DNA of 64,000 nt from an uncultured Eubacteriales bacterium (GTDB lineage: Bacteria; Bacillota; Clostridia; Lachnospirales; Cellulosilyticaceae). Both the position numbers and the translations under genes were made by a program. The stretch is from NCBI GenBank assembly GCA_900551325.1, contig URVM01000017.1, positions 13,211-77,210 of the forward strand, written 5' to 3'. Positions 27,597 to 36,607 of the stretch are shown piece by piece. Positions within the stretch are counted from its first letter, which is position 1; each line of letters opens with the position of its first letter. The notes beneath the pieces were generated by a model. It worked only from the letters and a program-made list of their open reading frames with translations. It was not told where the DNA came from and did no database searches.

Positions 27597-28355
27597 TTAT
27601 ATATACTTTAAGAAAGATTTATCTTCATCTTCTTGTACTTCTTCTTCCCCGTCTTCTTCATATCCTTCTTCATCATCTTCATACTCGTCTTCGTCTTCAT
27701 CGGCTTCTTCATTTTCTTGGCCATCAGACTCTTGACTACGTTTTTGTGCTTCTTCTGCTGCTTTAATATGAAGCGTAAAATTCTTTTGAATAAAGAAAGA
27801 GCAAAGTGCAATCGTTAAAACTGGTGAGATTAATAGCATAAGTGGAAATACAAGTGTTGCATATTGAATTAAAACTGCAAGTCCCACCATAATAATGCTA
27901 GAAGCTAAATGCTTATGTGAAAGCACAAAAGCAGTTAAAAATACGCCTAAACCTTTTAAATGGAAGCGAGATAAAATTGCAAATACATAAATAGTCATAA
28001 TGCATGCTTCTAACACTAAGAAAAGTGCTAGCCCTGTAAAAATAAAAGAAGGTGTCTTACCATAATTCATTAAAATCACACGGTAAAGTGCACATGATAA
28101 CCACAACACGCCAATACCTATTGTAATTGGAATAGATGCTAGTAAATTCTCTTTAAAACTTTTGAAGAAATCCTTTGTTACGTAAGCATCCTCGCCTCTT
28201 ACCTTCTTGCCATAAACATAGAAAACAGCTGTTGTAGAGGCACCAATTGTAATGATTGGCAAACTACAAATAATCCAGTAAAAAGTTAAAATCAGTAAAT
28301 CCGCTACTTCCGTCCCCGCACGATATACCGGACCATCTAAATCAAATATTTTCAC
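27597..28355 (-). CDS. YesL-type (DUF624) membrane protein with acidic tail
   Basis: A 252-residue protein with about five membrane segments. The start FDLDGPVYRAGTEVADLL and the next helix with SLPIITIGAST match the YesL/DUF624 family, often near sugar ABC transporters in Firmicutes, function unknown. Unusually, after the last helix it carries a tail of about 45 residues (roughly 205-250) made almost wholly of Glu and Asp (EDEDEYEDDEEGYEED and similar). The tail should be cytoplasmic if the N-terminus is, and could bind cations or basic proteins; this is inference. The gene is divergent from argG and 35 bp ahead of metY. Confidence 0.82.
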   Translation of the reverse strand: MKIFDLDGPVYRAGTEVADLLILTFYWIICSLPIITIGASTTAVFYVYGKKVRGEDAYVTKDFFKSFKENLLASIPITIGIGVLWLSCALYRVILMNYGKTPSFIFTGLALFLVLEACIMTIYVFAILSRFHLKGLGVFLTAFVLSHKHLASSIIMVGLAVLIQYATLVFPLMLLISPVLTIALCSFFIQKNFTLHIKAAEEAQKRSQESDGQENEEADEDEDEYEDDEEGYEEDGEEEVQEDEDKSFLKYI

Positions 28356-28553
28356 TATAAAACCCTCCTAGTCATTCTTGTTGTAATAAGTGATAGGTGT
28401 ATTATACTACATTTTCATATACCTTTCTATGATGTTTTACAACTATACTATAGTATTTTAAAGAATTTATATGTAGAAATTATAATATTCCTAATGAAAA
28501 ACACTAAAATTTTATAGTAAATCAATTATTTTTAATTTTAGTATAAATAGTAC

Positions 28554-28581
28554 TTGAAATCTTATGTGCTTTGTGTATAAT
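28554..28581 (+). promoter_or_regulatory. argGH promoter
   Basis: TTGAAA at 28554-28559 and TATAAT at 28576-28581 with a 16-base spacer form a good vegetative promoter about 55 bp before the argG start. Confidence 0.7.
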
Positions 28582-28587
28582 TATACA
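28574..28587 (+). promoter_or_regulatory. candidate ArgR operator overlapping the -10 box
   Basis: TGTATAATTATACA is a perfect 14-base palindrome covering the -10 hexamer of argG. Its AT-rich TG...CA form is compatible with an ARG box, but it departs from the best-known consensus, so ArgR binding is an inference. Confidence 0.4.
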
Positions 28588-28636
28588 TAAATCATTATAT
28601 ATATAATTTTAGATTATTTTAGGAGGGTTTAAAAAT

Positions 28637-29851
28637 ATGAAAGAAAAAGTTGTATTAGCCTATTCTGGTGGTTTAGACACATCTGTACTTATTCCTTGGC
28701 TTAAGGAAAACTACGATTACGATGTAATTGCTGTATGTATTAATGTAGGTCAAGATGATGAGCTTGTTGGCCTTGAAGATCGTGCACTTAAAATGGGTGC
28801 TACTAAAGTCTATATTGAAGATGTAAAAGATGAATTTATGAAAGACTATGTATTCCCTATGATTCAATCTGGGGCAATCTATGAGTCTAAATATTATTTA
28901 GGTACTGCTATTGCTCGTGCAATCATTGCAAAAACTCTTGTTGATGTTGCTTTAAAAGAAAATGCAGTTGCTATTTGTCATGGTTGTACAGGTAAAGGAA
29001 ATGATCAAATTCGTTTTGAACTTGGTATTATGGCGCTTGCTCCTCATGTTAAAGTGATTGCCCCTTGGAGAACTTGGGATATTTCATCACGTGAAGAAGA
29101 AATTGCCTACCTTGAAGAGCGTGGCTTTGAAGTACCTATGAAAAAAGACGATAGCTATAGCCGTGACCGTAATATGTGGCATATTTCTCATGAAGGACTT
29201 GACCTTGAAAATCCATGGAATGCACCTCTCTATGATAAGATGCTTAAACTTGGTGTATCACCAGAACAAGCTCCTGATCAAGCAACAACTATTAGTTTAA
29301 CTTTCAAAGAAGGTGTTCCTACTCATTTAGATGGTGTTGAAATGGATCCTTCTTCACTTCTTGAAAAACTTAATGAACTTGGTGGAGCAAATGGTATCGG
29401 TATTGAAGACATGGTTGAAAATCGTGTAGTAGGGATGAAATCTCGAGGTGTATATGAAACACCAGGTGGAACTATTCTTTATAAAGCTCACGAAGAATTA
29501 GAGCACCTTACACTTGATCGTGAAACTTATCGTTTCAAACAAGAAGTAGGACTTGAATATGCTGAACTTATTTATAATGGTAAATGGTTCACACCTTTAA
29601 GAGAAGCACTTGCTGCTTTTGTTACAAGTACACAAAAAGTTGTAACAGGTGAAGTAAAGCTTAAACTTTATAAAGGTAATATTATTCCTCAAGGAGCTAC
29701 ATCACCATTTTCTCTTTATAGTGAAAAGCTTGCAAGCTTTACAACTGGAGACCTTTATGATCACCATGATGCAACTGGATTTATTAATCTATACGGCCTT
29801 TCACTTAAAGTACGCGCCCTTATGGAAGCAAGTAACAAACAAAATAATTAA
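28637..29851 (+). CDS. argG: argininosuccinate synthase
   Basis: A 404-residue protein with the ATP pyrophosphatase P-loop AYSGGLDTSV at residues 8-17 and the family signatures GCTGKGNDQIRFE and YSRDRNMWHISHEG. It joins citrulline and aspartate with ATP to give argininosuccinate in arginine biosynthesis. AGGAGG lies 11 bases before the ATG. argH follows after 25 bp, so the two form an operon behind the promoter at 28554-28581. Citrulline-supplying genes (argF and others) are not in this window. Confidence 0.98.
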   Translation: MKEKVVLAYSGGLDTSVLIPWLKENYDYDVIAVCINVGQDDELVGLEDRALKMGATKVYIEDVKDEFMKDYVFPMIQSGAIYESKYYLGTAIARAIIAKTLVDVALKENAVAICHGCTGKGNDQIRFELGIMALAPHVKVIAPWRTWDISSREEEIAYLEERGFEVPMKKDDSYSRDRNMWHISHEGLDLENPWNAPLYDKMLKLGVSPEQAPDQATTISLTFKEGVPTHLDGVEMDPSSLLEKLNELGGANGIGIEDMVENRVVGMKSRGVYETPGGTILYKAHEELEHLTLDRETYRFKQEVGLEYAELIYNGKWFTPLREALAAFVTSTQKVVTGEVKLKLYKGNIIPQGATSPFSLYSEKLASFTTGDLYDHHDATGFINLYGLSLKVRALMEASNKQNN

Positions 29852-29876
29852 TACTACTATATAAGGAGGCCAAATG

Positions 29877-31256
29877 ATGAAACTTTGGGGAGGACGCTTT
29901 GCAAAAGAAACAGATGCTTTAACTGACCATTTTAATTCTTCTATTTCTTTTGACGCACGACTTTATAAACAAGATATTATTGGAAGTATGGCTCATGTTA
30001 TGATGCTTGGAAAACAAAACATCATTAAAACTGAAGAAGCCCTTCAAATTAAAGAAGGACTTTTAGATCTTTTAAAAGCTATTGACGATGGTCAAATTAC
30101 TTTCGATGAAAAAGCTGAAGATATTCATATGAATATCGAGACCCTTCTTATCTCACGTATTGGAGAAGTGGCAAAGAAAATGCATACTGGACGTAGTCGT
30201 AACGACCAAGTAGCCCTTGATATGCGTCTTTATGTTATGGAGGAAACATGTACTATTCGTGATTTACTTCATGACCTTATGGAAGTTATACTCAAAATAG
30301 CAAAAGACCATACAAAGACTATCATGCCTGGCTATACACATTTACAACGTGCCCAACCTATTACTTTTAGTCATCATCTTATGGCTTACTTTGAAATGTT
30401 TAAACGTGATTATAAGAAACTAGAATTTACCTACAATATGACAAGTAGCCTACCTCTTGGTAGCGGTGCTCTTGCTACAACAACTTATCCTCTTGATAGA
30501 GAGTATGTAGCTCATGAACTTGGTTTTAGTGAAGTATGTGCTAATAGTATAGATGGCGTATCTGATCGTGACTTTTGTTTAGATCTTCTTTATAACTTAA
30601 GTGTTATGATGATGCATTTAAGTAGGTTTAGTGAAGAGATCATTCTTTGGAGTAGTCATGAATTCCACTTTATTGAACTCGATGATGCTTATAGTACTGG
30701 AAGCTCTATTATGCCACAGAAGAAAAATCCAGATATTGCTGAGCTTGTTCGTGGTAAGTGTGGTCGTGTATACGGTGACTTAATAAGTCTTCTAACTACC
30801 ATGAAAGGCCTACCTCTTGCCTACAATAAAGATATGCAAGAAGATAAAGAACGCACATTTGATGCTATAGATACGATTAAAATGTGTCTTCCTATATTTA
30901 CTGCCATGTTAGACACAATGACTGTACATAAAGATAATATGTATAAAGCAGCTTCTGGTGGCTTTACTAATGCAACAGATGCGGCTGACTATTTAGTAAA
31001 AAAAGGAATGGCTTTTCGTGATGCCCATGAGGTGATTGGAAAACTTGTTTTATACTGTGTAACTAACCACACAAATTTAGAAGACCTTACTTTAGAAGAA
31101 TATACTTCTATTCATCCAATCTTTGAAGAGGATATTTATGAAGCCATTTCCCTTACCACTTGTGTAGCCCAGCGTAAAGTAAAAGGGGGGCCAAGTGAAA
31201 CCTCTGTTCTTGAACATATTAAACTTGCAGAAGAATTTCTAAATAGTTCATGTTAA
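29877..31256 (+). CDS. argH: argininosuccinate lyase
   Basis: A 459-residue fumarase/aspartase-superfamily protein. The start is set at the second of two adjacent ATGs (MKLWGGRF, the family's usual start, AGGAGG 7 bases upstream); 29874 is the alternative. Signatures are TGRSRNDQVA near residue 113, TTYPLDRE, and the superfamily loop GSSIMPQKKNPD around residue 280 with the catalytic Ser. It splits argininosuccinate to arginine and fumarate. A strong hairpin follows 7 bp after the stop. Confidence 0.98.
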   Translation: MKLWGGRFAKETDALTDHFNSSISFDARLYKQDIIGSMAHVMMLGKQNIIKTEEALQIKEGLLDLLKAIDDGQITFDEKAEDIHMNIETLLISRIGEVAKKMHTGRSRNDQVALDMRLYVMEETCTIRDLLHDLMEVILKIAKDHTKTIMPGYTHLQRAQPITFSHHLMAYFEMFKRDYKKLEFTYNMTSSLPLGSGALATTTYPLDREYVAHELGFSEVCANSIDGVSDRDFCLDLLYNLSVMMMHLSRFSEEIILWSSHEFHFIELDDAYSTGSSIMPQKKNPDIAELVRGKCGRVYGDLISLLTTMKGLPLAYNKDMQEDKERTFDAIDTIKMCLPIFTAMLDTMTVHKDNMYKAASGGFTNATDAADYLVKKGMAFRDAHEVIGKLVLYCVTNHTNLEDLTLEEYTSIHPIFEEDIYEAISLTTCVAQRKVKGGPSETSVLEHIKLAEEFLNSSC

Positions 31257-31262
31257 TATAAT

Positions 31263-31312
31263 AAAAGAGCTGTCACTGGCTAATTTTCATTAGCTAATGG
31301 GACAGCTCTTTT
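31263..31312. terminator. bidirectional terminator between argH and a convergent gene
   Basis: AAAAGAGCTGTC and GACAGCTCTTTT form the outer stem and CTAAT/ATTAG pairs extend it. A/T runs on both sides allow action on both strands. The minus-strand gene's last residues and stop are encoded within the structure. Confidence 0.88.
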
Positions 31313-31834
31313 ACTATATAAGGCTTCTTGTAGACTAAAATAATTTAGTATTTCATCTATATAATACTCCATTAGTTCGAGTACTTTACAAAAGCTACTT
31401 TCATTAAGTGGAATTACTTCTTGCCAATTATTATAAATATCTAGTGCCTCTTTTCTTGTCTTGACACTATAAAAGAGTTTTAAAAAACTTGGCATGTCCC
31501 AACTAAGCTTTAAGCTTTCTTCACTAAAGAAAGTGGCAGCTGTTTCTAACATATACTCATAAGCATCTCTACCAAAAAGCATACTTAAAGTATCATATAC
31601 TGTATCTGGTTCTATAACAATTAAACTTTGAGGTTTTAATATATAAATCATTTCACAATATTGCTCTTTCATAGGTACACTTATATAGTTAGGGGTACCC
31701 GCATATGATTTAAGCCACTTAAACAATACACTTAAGTCCCTTATAGGAAAATGAGTAAGTTCTTTCCCGGTAGAAATTTGTACAATATGAAGTTTACCCT
31801 CTTGTAAGTTCTCTTTAATTTTTAATCCTTCCAT
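31280..31834 (-). CDS. unknown protein, 184 residues
   Basis: I do not recognise this family. It looks soluble: a mixed N-terminal half (LHIVQISTGKELTHFPIRDL, MIYILKPQSLIVIEP) and a helical C-terminal half (YDTLSMLFGRDAYEYMLETAATFF, TRKEALDIYNNWQEVIP, LELMEYYIDEILNYF). It has no signal peptide, membrane segment or metal motif. The short KEALDIYNNWQEVIP stretch faintly recalls transposase C-termini, but no DDE residues or terminal repeats are present, so I do not call it a transposase. It lies convergent to argH and downstream of glgB on the same strand with a 72 bp spacer. The stop lies inside the terminator stem. Confidence 0.65.
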   Translation of the reverse strand: MEGLKIKENLQEGKLHIVQISTGKELTHFPIRDLSVLFKWLKSYAGTPNYISVPMKEQYCEMIYILKPQSLIVIEPDTVYDTLSMLFGRDAYEYMLETAATFFSEESLKLSWDMPSFLKLFYSVKTRKEALDIYNNWQEVIPLNESSFCKVLELMEYYIDEILNYFSLQEALYSKRAVPLANEN

Positions 31835-31906
31835 TTATCCACATCCTTTATTTAATTATTGCCTTTTTCAAGCTTTTTAAACAAAGGATTAGATTTAAAT
31901 ACCTTT

Positions 31907-34111
31907 TTACTTTACTAATTTTAATACACTTATACCTAAAGGTGGTATATTCATACTAATGTAATTCTCCCTTCCTTGCCACTCACCTTCTTCTGTCTCA
32001 AGTCTACTATTAATTATGCCACTTCCACCATATTTTATATCATCACTAGATAATACTTCTTCGTATACGCCTTTTTGGTTAATCCCTATACGATAATCCT
32101 TATAAGAAACAGGGGTAAAGTTTACAACAACTACTAACTCATTATTCTTTTTCTTTCCTTTTCTTATAAAGGCTACAATACTTAAATCTTTATTGTCACA
32201 ATCTATCCACTCAAATCCCTCATAGGTATGATCTAATTCCCATAGGCATTTATTTTCTTTATAGAAGTGGTTTAAGTCTTTTACAAACTCTTTCATTTGC
32301 CTGTGGGGTTTGTATTGTAAAAGTCCCCATTTTAACTCTTCCTTCTCATTCCACTCACTTGTTTGTCCAAATTCATTTCCCATAAAGAGTAGCTTCTTAC
32401 CAGGGTGCATAAACATATAGCCATAACAAACTCTTAAGTTTGCAAATTTATGCCATTCATCTCCTGGCATTTTATATATCATAGGACTTTTACCATGGAC
32501 TACTTCATCATGAGATAAAGGTAAGATAAAATTCTCATTAAAGGCATACATTAGACTAAATGTAATCTTTTCATGTTCATACTTTCTAAATAAGGGATCA
32601 GCTTTCATATATTTAAGGTAATCATTCATCCATCCCATATTCCACTTAAATCCAAAGCCTAACCCACCTTTTGCAACAGGACTAGTAACTCCCACCCAAT
32701 CTGTAGATTCTTCCGCAATCATCATAATACCAGCATGTTTTTCGTACACAATTGTATTAAGTTCCTTTAGAAAGGCTACAGCTTCTAAGTTCTCACGTCC
32801 CCCATAAATATTAGGTGTGTAAGCCCCTTCCCTACCAAAATCTAAATATAACATAGAGGCCACTGCATCTACACGTAGGCCATCAATATGATAGGCATCA
32901 AACCATAATAGCGCACTATTAATAAGAAACATACATACTTCCTTGCGTCCATAGTTAAAGATTAAAGTTCCCCACTGTGGATGTTGGGCTTGTTCTTCAA
33001 AAAAATGTTCATATAAGGGGGTTCCATCAAACTTTTCTAACCCAAAGGCATCTTTTGGAAAATGAGCTGGTACCCAGTCAAGAATCACACCAATTTGATG
33101 ACGATGCATCACATCTATAAAGTATTTAAAATCATCTGGGGAACCATATCTACTTGTAGGTGCAAAATAACCTGTTACCTGATATCCCCAAGACCCATCA
33201 TAAGGATGTTCTAATACACCAATTAATTCAATATGAGTATACCCCATATCTTTTATGTATTTTACAAGGTCATCAGCTAACTCTCTGTATGTATAAAATC
33301 TTCCATCTAAATGTCTTTTCCATGAACCCATATGTAATTCATAAATGGAAATAGCTTCTTTATGCCAGCTTTTTTTCCCTCGACGTTCTAGCCACCTTTT
33401 ATCACTCCATTTATAACTTTCTTCCTTATAAGTACGTGAAGCTGTATAAGGTCTTAATTCACTCATTAAAGCATAAGGGTCTGCTTTATAAAGAATTTTA
33501 TCTTCCTTTGTTTTAATTTCAAATTTATAAGCACTTCCTTCTTGTAGACCTGGAATAAATATTTCCCATACACCTATAGATTCTATAAAACTCATAGCAT
33601 GTCTTCTACCATCCCATAGGTTAAAATCTCCTATGACACTTACCCTTTTAGCTTCTGGTGCCCATACAGTAAATCGTACACCTAAAATTCCCTCTATTTC
33701 TATATAATGTGCTCCAAATGTCTTATAAAGTTGGTAGTGTATACCTTCTTTAAATAAGTTTATATCCTCACCATCTAATAAATTTGTAAAACCGTAGGCA
33801 TCTACATACTCCCATTTATTGCCTTCCTTATCTTCACAAAATACATAGTATTTAAAAAGACGTTTCCTTCTAGGTAAAATAGCAAAAAACAGTCCCTCTT
33901 CACTTATTTGTTCTAATTGATAACATTTTTGTCTATTCTCTACAGGTGCTATAGATACATTTATGGCACTTGGCATATATATACACACTGTTAACTGATC
34001 TTTCCCATTTATAGAATAGGTATGTAATCCTAATAAAGAATGTGGCTCCTTACAATCCCCTTTTAATAAATCCAGAACTAAATCTTGATTAAATAAATTG
34101 AATTTTTCCAT
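31907..34111 (-). CDS. glgB: 1,4-alpha-glucan branching enzyme
   Basis: About 734 residues from the ATG (MEKFNLF), which has AAGGAG 8 bases upstream; an in-frame GTG three codons earlier is too near that site. An N-terminal CBM48-type domain (GVRFTVWAPEAKRVSVIGDFN, in part, near residue 145) precedes the GH13 barrel. Catalytic regions are DWVPAHFP, GLRVDAVASMLY (nucleophile Asp), MMIAEESTDW (acid/base Glu) and LSHDEVVHGK. It forms alpha-1,6 branches in glycogen. The gene stands alone here: no glgC, glgD, glgA or glgP is nearby, so the rest of glycogen synthesis must be elsewhere. Confidence 0.97.
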   Translation of the reverse strand: MEKFNLFNQDLVLDLLKGDCKEPHSLLGLHTYSINGKDQLTVCIYMPSAINVSIAPVENRQKCYQLEQISEEGLFFAILPRRKRLFKYYVFCEDKEGNKWEYVDAYGFTNLLDGEDINLFKEGIHYQLYKTFGAHYIEIEGILGVRFTVWAPEAKRVSVIGDFNLWDGRRHAMSFIESIGVWEIFIPGLQEGSAYKFEIKTKEDKILYKADPYALMSELRPYTASRTYKEESYKWSDKRWLERRGKKSWHKEAISIYELHMGSWKRHLDGRFYTYRELADDLVKYIKDMGYTHIELIGVLEHPYDGSWGYQVTGYFAPTSRYGSPDDFKYFIDVMHRHQIGVILDWVPAHFPKDAFGLEKFDGTPLYEHFFEEQAQHPQWGTLIFNYGRKEVCMFLINSALLWFDAYHIDGLRVDAVASMLYLDFGREGAYTPNIYGGRENLEAVAFLKELNTIVYEKHAGIMMIAEESTDWVGVTSPVAKGGLGFGFKWNMGWMNDYLKYMKADPLFRKYEHEKITFSLMYAFNENFILPLSHDEVVHGKSPMIYKMPGDEWHKFANLRVCYGYMFMHPGKKLLFMGNEFGQTSEWNEKEELKWGLLQYKPHRQMKEFVKDLNHFYKENKCLWELDHTYEGFEWIDCDNKDLSIVAFIRKGKKKNNELVVVVNFTPVSYKDYRIGINQKGVYEEVLSSDDIKYGGSGIINSRLETEEGEWQGRENYISMNIPPLGISVLKLVK

Positions 34112-34263
34112 TTTTATCACTCCTTAGCACTATTCTAACCATATTTTGTAAAAAATTCAATCAAATAATCCATATTTTTACAATCTTACTAGAATTGGAC
34201 TTGCATCTTGTGGTTAAATTGTATATTCTTAATAGAGCAAAACCTTTGAAAGGAACATAAACA

Positions 34264-35823
34264 ATGGATAAAAATCAACAATCTATCTTTGCTGCCATTT
34301 CTTATTCTTATATTTCTATGGTAGAAGATTATTTAAATGTTTTGAAAAACCCTTGTGCCGCTACTTTTGAATACTTTGATCAAGATGTAGCTGGTATTTT
34401 AAAAGAAATGAAAACTCTCTTTGTCACTTTACCAAACCTTCTAGGAGGAGAAAGTGAATTTAAAGAAACTTACGCTAAAAACCTTGTAAACTACCGTGTA
34501 GTCTTAGAAGAAAAATACCGTAGTTTAAATGCTTATAAAAGAGAACTTATGCACCTTACTTCTTTATATAATCTTAAAAGTTCTATGAATGAAAGTACTT
34601 ATGAAGATTATCACTTAACAGAAGAAGATGCTAAGAATATGGACTTTAGCATGCTCTCTAAAGACTGTACTACTTTCGTCTTTGCTGAAAAAGCTTCTAA
34701 AAAACGTCAAAAGCGTGCAGCTATGCTTCTTCCTTATGTACCTATGCGCATGACTAAAGAAAGTTTTTTAGCTTATGTAGAGAAGAGTTTAGGAAAAGTA
34801 AATATTGATGATACACCTGAAAGTGCGCTTTTCTTAACAAGTATTCTTTCACAACTTTTTGATGGACGTCTTTATGAAAATTATGGTGAAAGTTTTAGAG
34901 ACATTCGTCATAGCCTAGATGATCTAGCAACAATTGAAGATGCAGAGGAGTTTTTTGAAGAGGCTGATCTTACAAACGAAACAATTGACTTTGCACTTGA
35001 CCTTATTCAAAATCTTTACCATATGATTTGTACATTTAGTAACTTACTTATTTTTGATGCACTTACTTTTGAGTCTCTTACAGATTTACATGTAAGTTTC
35101 TATGATTTATTCTGTACAATCCAAAACATCTTAAATGATAGTGAAGATAAGGAAATCTTCTTAGAGTCTCTTCCTGAACGTGTAGCTACACTTAAAGAAG
35201 AAATCTTCTCTCTTTACAAAAAAGCTTGTGAAACACGTAATGTAGATCCACTCTTTATATTAATGCAAACTTACATCAGTATGTCTGTAAGCCATGTATT
35301 TGGTTTTGATGCAGGTAAACACAAACCATATAGTGAAGCTGTTAAAACTATTTTAAGTGACTTCATTAGCCATTTACGTAATAGCCTAAATGAAATGGAA
35401 CCTGTACCACGTAAACTTCGTATGCAGTACTTTATGTCTGTTGTTCCATTTATTATGAATGAAGAAACATTTTACAAATATATTATGCAAGGCTTCCAAA
35501 ATGTAACAGATCCAAAACGTAACTTATTTACTATGATGTATTTAAGTAATGTACTAGAAGAAAGTGGTTACTTTGAAACATTAGCTGGTGGACCACAAGA
35601 AGGCTATGTACCTTATGATTCTGAGTATGATTACTATGATGACAGCCCACTTTATGGCGTAGAAGATCACCATGAATGTGGATGTGGTCATGAACATCAT
35701 GAAGCTCACCATGAACACAACTGTAACTGTGGACATGACCATAGTAAAGACCATGATTGCTGTGGCGGGCACGGACATCATGACAAAGATCATGATTGCG
35801 GATGTGGTCACCACCATCACTAA
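34264..35823 (+). CDS. unknown alpha-helical protein with Cys/His-rich metal-binding tail
   Basis: A 519-residue protein with no family I can name. Residues 1 to about 445 are predicted helical and acidic, with no signal peptide or membrane segment (for example FEYFDQDVAGILKEMKTLF, DLIQNLYHMICTFSNLL, YKYIMQGFQNV). A Tyr/Asp linker (YDSEYDYYDDSPLYG) leads to a tail at about 468-519 with 19 His and 8 Cys in 52 residues. The tail repeats a CxCGHxH-like unit four times (CGCGHEHH, CNCGHDH, CCGGHGH, CGCGHHHH). Such tails bind Ni, Zn, Cu or Co in metallochaperones, for example the His-rich ends of HypB or SlyD. Metal storage or delivery is inferred. It is divergent from glgB and ends in a strong terminator. 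Confidence 0.75.
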   Translation: MDKNQQSIFAAISYSYISMVEDYLNVLKNPCAATFEYFDQDVAGILKEMKTLFVTLPNLLGGESEFKETYAKNLVNYRVVLEEKYRSLNAYKRELMHLTSLYNLKSSMNESTYEDYHLTEEDAKNMDFSMLSKDCTTFVFAEKASKKRQKRAAMLLPYVPMRMTKESFLAYVEKSLGKVNIDDTPESALFLTSILSQLFDGRLYENYGESFRDIRHSLDDLATIEDAEEFFEEADLTNETIDFALDLIQNLYHMICTFSNLLIFDALTFESLTDLHVSFYDLFCTIQNILNDSEDKEIFLESLPERVATLKEEIFSLYKKACETRNVDPLFILMQTYISMSVSHVFGFDAGKHKPYSEAVKTILSDFISHLRNSLNEMEPVPRKLRMQYFMSVVPFIMNEETFYKYIMQGFQNVTDPKRNLFTMMYLSNVLEESGYFETLAGGPQEGYVPYDSEYDYYDDSPLYGVEDHHECGCGHEHHEAHHEHNCNCGHDHSKDHDCCGGHGHHDKDHDCGCGHHHH

Positions 35824-35866
35824 AAAGAAGTATCTTAGGTTGTTTTTCCTAAGATACTTCTTTTTT
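35823..35866. terminator. bidirectional terminator
   Basis: AAAGAAGTATCTTAGG and CCTAAGATACTTCTTT enclose an 8-base loop, with A- and T-runs at the ends. It serves the plus-strand Cys/His-tail gene and the convergent flavodoxin-fold gene. Confidence 0.9.
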
Positions 35867-35873
35867 ATCTCTT

Positions 35874-36590
35874 TTAGCTCATTTTCCATGGACGTACTTT
35901 GCCTAACCATCCATTCTTCTTCCAGTGCTCTAAATCTACAGCATTTAAACCCATCTTCTTATGCATAAAGCGACAACCATAAAACATTAGTTTCACTTTA
36001 AGTCTTGGAGTAACATCCCCCTCTCTTTTCTTAATCCGTTTGCTAATCTGCAAAATCTTTGCTTCCATTTTAGCACGTTCTTCTTCCTTTATTTCTACCC
36101 AATTGGCAGCAAATATAGCTTTTGAATAAGTATAAACTCTACCCACTCCCCAAAAGTCCATACTATCTTTAACATCTTTAATTGTAGACTTCATCCCTGC
36201 TCCTGCTGCTGTACTTATAATAAGGGCTTGCTTACGAAGCATAACGCCATTTAATTGATGCACCATCCATTCCCATGCAAAGTGATCTAATAAAGCCTTC
36301 ACCTGTCCAGGTGCATGAAATACATAGACTGGCACAGTAAAGATAATAAGTTCTGATTTCATAAAAGCCTCCCTAATAGGCTTTATTTGATCATATGCTA
36401 GACATTTTTCTGGGCTTCCTTCTATACACTTATAACACCCTACACAAAACTGATCCATATCTTTAGGTAAAAAGAATTCAAAAACCTTATCATCACCTTT
36501 TAATTTCTTAATTACCCTTTGTGCTAAATGATAAGTAGTAGAATTTTCCTTACGTCCTGTCCCATAGATTACTGCTATGTTCATGTTCAC
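35874..36590 (-). CDS. flavodoxin-fold NAD(P)H-dependent oxidoreductase with Cys motif
   Basis: A 238-residue protein of the NADPH-dependent FMN reductase/iron-sulfur flavoprotein group. IAVIYGTGRKENSTTYHLA at the N-terminus is the phosphate-binding loop for FMN; VGCYKCIEGSPEKC near residue 50 has spaced cysteines like those that bind Fe-S in archaeal and clostridial iron-sulfur flavoproteins, though the spacing differs among relatives. PVYVFHAPGQVKALLDHF is the second flavin loop. The C-terminal 60 residues are basic and add a helical extension. A redox role in the anaerobic cytoplasm is inferred. GGGGAGAG lies before the first ATG; an in-frame ATG follows at 36584. Confidence 0.8.
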   Translation of the reverse strand: MNMNIAVIYGTGRKENSTTYHLAQRVIKKLKGDDKVFEFFLPKDMDQFCVGCYKCIEGSPEKCLAYDQIKPIREAFMKSELIIFTVPVYVFHAPGQVKALLDHFAWEWMVHQLNGVMLRKQALIISTAAGAGMKSTIKDVKDSMDFWGVGRVYTYSKAIFAANWVEIKEEERAKMEAKILQISKRIKKREGDVTPRLKVKLMFYGCRFMHKKMGLNAVDLEHWKKNGWLGKVRPWKMS

Positions 36591-36607
36591 TCTCCCCTAT
36601 ATAGCGC

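Noticed and set aside
27608..27811. Lys/Met-rich frame inside the YesL-type gene
   Set aside because: It is the shifted reading of the Glu/Asp-rich tail, not a separate gene.
31280..31834. Transposase fragment
   Set aside because: Only a faint resemblance in one short helix; no DDE residues, terminal repeats or target duplication are visible.
35581..35968. Open frames on both strands across the Cys/His-rich tail
   Set aside because: They are other-frame readings of CAT/GAT/GGT-rich tail codons and give low-complexity Met/Val/Thr sequence.
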